Positions 61,775-64,000 of a stretch of DNA of 64,000 nucleotides are shown in pieces (the stretch's first letter is position 1; each line of letters begins with the position of its first letter). The DNA lies in NCBI GenBank assembly GCA_963596015.1, contig CAVBJS010000001.1:69268-133267 (forward strand), read 5' to 3'. The translations under genes were made by a program, and so were the position numbers. The DNA comes from CAG-791 sp963596015. Lineage in GTDB: Bacteria > Bacillota > Clostridia > Lachnospirales > Lachnospiraceae. The notes under the pieces were generated by a model that worked only from the letters and a program-made list of their open reading frames with translations, did no database searches and had not been told where the DNA came from.

Positions 61775-61938
61775 GACTCCTAGCGGTCAGCCAGGTGGGT
61801 GTCCGCAGCCTGCCATTCTGTCTTCCTCTGCCATTGCACCAAGGTGCCGAAGGCGTGACATCCTCGCAGGAAATATGAGATTCCCGTTTAAAGTAAATGT
61901 AGGTTCAAAATGGCGGGAGTTGTCGAACATCCCAGGTG
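61775..61938 (-). ncRNA. ssrS: Probable 6S RNA
   Basis: 6S RNA mimics an open promoter and binds sigmaA-RNA polymerase. Minus-strand transcript: closing stem TGGGATGTTCG paired with CGGACACCCA, left bubble side including CCGCCATTTTGAACCTACAT and TTTAAACGGGA, an apical GC-rich hairpin region (GCACCTTGGTGC), and the right side GAATGGCAGGCTGC. It has its own strong promoter 6-7 nt upstream and a terminator about 40 nt after the closing stem. No ORF crosses it convincingly. Size about 164 nt plus tail. Seen: promoter, closing stem, terminator. Family assignment is from pattern memory. Confidence 0.78.
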
Positions 61939-61943
61939 AGTTT

Positions 61944-61971
61944 ATTATAGCATTTTCCGGCGCAATGTAAA
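61944..61971 (-). promoter_or_regulatory. Promoter for the 6S RNA
   Basis: Minus strand TTTACA, 16-bp spacer, TATAAT. Confidence 0.75.
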
Positions 61972-62014
61972 GACCCGATGTGGGATATGCCTAAGACACG
62001 CCCTCGAACTATAC

Positions 62015-62063
62015 TACCGTTCAGCCCCAGCCGGGCGACGGCAGGGGCCGACGTCCGAACAGT
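62015..62063. repeat. Decayed GTTACCGTTC-family element
   Basis: CTACCGTTCAG with a GC-rich core (CAGCCGGGCGACGGC) and a partial right end CGAACAGT. Located downstream of pepP. Confidence 0.5.
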
Positions 62064-62102
62064 CCCCCCGCTCGTGCCACCTGATCTTCCCACCCGATCT
62101 TG

Positions 62103-63920
62103 TCACCCGATCGGCGCTGTCTGCTCCTTTAGCCAAGTGCGCTGTTCTTCCTCCAAAAGCGGTGCCACCTTTTCATAGACCAAAGCATGATAGGCGTTGA
62201 GTCTCTCTTTATCCGTCTCATTCATGTATTGGGGATCCAACAGATTTCTGTCCAGGGGCACAAAGGTCAGCGGCTCAAATCCATAGAAAGTACCGTCCCC
62301 GGTCTGCATGTGCTCCTTGCACAAAAGGATGGTTTCTATGCGGATGCCGTATTCTCCCTCCACATAGACCCCGGGCTCGTCGGAGACGATCATACCGGGC
62401 AGGATGGCCTGGTCCCGGTTATTTTTTGCTGCCCGCCAGCGGATGGCATGGGGTCCTTCATGGACATTCAGGATATAGCCGATACCATGACCGGTGCCGC
62501 ATTTATAATCGATACCTCTGCTCCACAGGGGCTCCCGGCAGAGAATATCCAGATTAACACCGGAGCATCCTGCCATAAACACCGCGTTTAACAATGCCAG
62601 ATTGCCGATAGCTGTCAGCGTATAGGACTGCTTCATCTCCTCCGTCACAGGGCCTAAAGCAGTGGTTCTGGTGACATCTGTGGTGCCGGTCATATACTGG
62701 CCGCCGGAATCTACCAGCAGCATCCCTGATCTGCGAAGCTTCGCGCAGTGCTCCTTCGTGGCAGTATAATGCATCATGGCTGCATTGGGGCCATAGGCCG
62801 CTATGGTATCAAAGGAAAGCTCCAGATACCCCGGCAGCTTAGCTCGCAGGCCATCCAGATACTCTGCCGCACTTACTTCTGTCAGGTCTTCTCTGCCGCT
62901 TTCCATTTCCTTTGTCAGCCAATACAGGAAGCGGCATACAGCGCCGGAATCCTGACGGTAGGCTTCCTTCAGATTACGGATCTCCGTCTCATTTTTGATA
63001 GCCTTAGGCAGCGCAAGGGGACTCTTTCTCTCCAGCAGAACTACCTTCTTTTCCTTTAAAAGCCCTCTTATATTGCAGCCTGTCTCCGCCGGATCATACA
63101 ATACCGCTCCCTGGTAGTCATATTCTTCCAAAAAGGAGAGAAATTCGTCGTAATCCTTAAGAACAAGACCCGTCTCCTTCGCATAAGCCGACAGCTTAGC
63201 TGTCACCTCTCCCAGCTGTAGGAAAAGCACCGCCTCATGCTGTGAGAAAAAGCCGTAGGATAAGGCTACCGGATTGCAGGGGATATCACCGCCCCGCAGA
63301 TTAGTCAGCCACATCAGGTCATCCAGCTTTCCGGTAATATAGTAGGCTGCCCCTGCCTTCTTCATGGCTGTGCGAAGGTCGGTCAGCTTTTCCCCAAAGG
63401 ACTTGCCTGCCGTCTCCTTGGGCAGTACAAAAACCGAATGGCAGGGCAGAGCCGGCCGCTGAGGCGTCTTCCAAAGGCGGTCTGCCAGAAACGCATCCCG
63501 GCGCAGTATCACACTCTTTCCCTTTTTCTTAAAGTGCTGCAGCAGACTCTCTTCTTCCTTTACCGTCACGCATCGTCCGTCAAAACCAAGGGTCGCCCCT
63601 GTTTCCATCTCATTTGCCAGGTATTCTTCTCTGGTAGGTACCCCGGGCTCTCCCATTTTAAACAAAGAGACACCGGATCCTTCCAGTTCCCCGGCTGCCT
63701 GGATCCAGTAGCGGCCGTCTGTCCAAAGTCCGGCAAAATCCCTGCCGATCACCAGATCTCCATTAGATCCTGTAAAACCACAGAAATACTTCCTGACACA
63801 GAAATGATCCGCCACATATTCCGAGTGATGATAGTCCGCCGTGGTGATCAGATAATGATCAATGCCCTCCTTCGCCATTTCCCGGCGAAGGCTTTCGATC
63901 CGTTCTTTATATATGTTCAT
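62103..63920 (-). CDS. Xaa-Pro aminopeptidase (M24B)
   Basis: Removes N-terminal residues before proline. Two creatinase-like N-terminal domains (YKERIESLRREMAKEGID), then the pita-bread domain with metal ligands in LLVDSGGQYMTGTTDVTRT (two Asp), GTGHGIGYILNVHEGP (His), SDEPGVYVEG (Glu) and GIRIETI (Glu). 605 residues, the long bacterial/eukaryote-like APP1 length. I start at the ATG 63920, 5 nt after GAAAGG; a GTG two codons earlier is less likely. Confidence 0.93.
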   Translation of the reverse strand: MNIYKERIESLRREMAKEGIDHYLITTADYHHSEYVADHFCVRKYFCGFTGSNGDLVIGRDFAGLWTDGRYWIQAAGELEGSGVSLFKMGEPGVPTREEYLANEMETGATLGFDGRCVTVKEEESLLQHFKKKGKSVILRRDAFLADRLWKTPQRPALPCHSVFVLPKETAGKSFGEKLTDLRTAMKKAGAAYYITGKLDDLMWLTNLRGGDIPCNPVALSYGFFSQHEAVLFLQLGEVTAKLSAYAKETGLVLKDYDEFLSFLEEYDYQGAVLYDPAETGCNIRGLLKEKKVVLLERKSPLALPKAIKNETEIRNLKEAYRQDSGAVCRFLYWLTKEMESGREDLTEVSAAEYLDGLRAKLPGYLELSFDTIAAYGPNAAMMHYTATKEHCAKLRRSGMLLVDSGGQYMTGTTDVTRTTALGPVTEEMKQSYTLTAIGNLALLNAVFMAGCSGVNLDILCREPLWSRGIDYKCGTGHGIGYILNVHEGPHAIRWRAAKNNRDQAILPGMIVSDEPGVYVEGEYGIRIETILLCKEHMQTGDGTFYGFEPLTFVPLDRNLLDPQYMNETDKERLNAYHALVYEKVAPLLEEEQRTWLKEQTAPIG

Positions 63921-64000
63921 AGTCACCTTTCTTGCCGCAGCTTGCCTGCGGCAACACGAGGAGAATTTCGCGCAGGCGAATTCTCCGATGTGATCCGCAC
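63921..64000 (-). repeat. Start-proximal repeat upstream of the Xaa-Pro aminopeptidase (family 2)
   Basis: Minus strand: GGAGAATTCGCCTGCGCGAA, then ATTCTCCTCGTG, then the hairpin TGCCGCAGGCAAGCTGCGGC and AAGAAAGG. This is the most complete copy: GGAGAATT and AATTCTCC pair as a first stem and TGCCGCAG/CTGCGGCA as a second. It may continue past the window edge. Confidence 0.88.

Overview
The window looks like a chromosomal stretch from a Gram-positive anaerobe of the class Clostridia, most likely family Lachnospiraceae. The base composition is moderate. Shine-Dalgarno sites are strong (AGGAGG types). The gene orders ruvA-ruvB-zapA-U32 peptidase, rpmE-DUF1385-prmC-prfA-ylxM-ffh-rpsP-khpA-rimM-trmD-rplS-lepB-ylqF-rnhB and tyrS-atp operon are typical of the group. 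The genus is inference only. Nearly all genes lie on the minus strand. I see no phage, transposase, CRISPR array, rRNA or tRNA gene.

Layout, with minus-strand operons read right to left. 1-6596: TPR protein, ruvA, ruvB, zapA, a U32 peptidase with a repetitive insert, and a truncated ftsW/rodA-type gene at the edge. 6913-7641: a plus-strand histidine phosphatase. 7823-14396: branched-chain amino acid synthesis (ilvB, two ACT-domain small subunits, ilvC, leuC, leuD), interrupted by a 195-bp palindromic element. 14652-21304: the F1Fo ATP synthase operon, in which the delta and alpha subunits form one reading frame. 21388-25883: tyrS, gpsA, plsY, der. 26161-27366: prs (plus). 27523-31996: XRE-cupin regulator, APC permease, cytidylate-kinase-like protein, and argD behind a leader with a terminator. 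32365-45171: the long translation and secretion block, with an rnhB-yraN fusion and two signal peptidases. 45179-47382: EF-G-like GTPase. 47736-48500: an unassigned protein with a papain-like look. 48572-51172: tyrA and aroA (plus). 51329-53906: queA and an M18 aminopeptidase. 54190-58248: pheST behind a phenylalanine-type T-box. 58278-59922: GPH-family sugar symporter. 60384-61616: ThrE-type exporter (plus). 61775-61971: a probable 6S RNA gene. 62103-63920: Xaa-Pro aminopeptidase.

Functionally this is core metabolism: DNA repair, division, ATP synthesis, phospholipid synthesis, ribosome assembly, protein export, and Ile/Val/Leu and aromatic amino acid synthesis. I found no convincing new multi-gene system. 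The unusual material is mainly non-coding: two families of dispersed intergenic hairpin repeats, a 195-bp near-palindrome, a 9 x 16-bp tandem array in front of the thrE-like gene, and inverted repeats at promoters. There are also three protein-level oddities (delta-alpha ATP synthase fusion, RNase HII-YraN fusion, repeat-bearing orphan protein) and a probable leaderless ylxM-ffh transcript.
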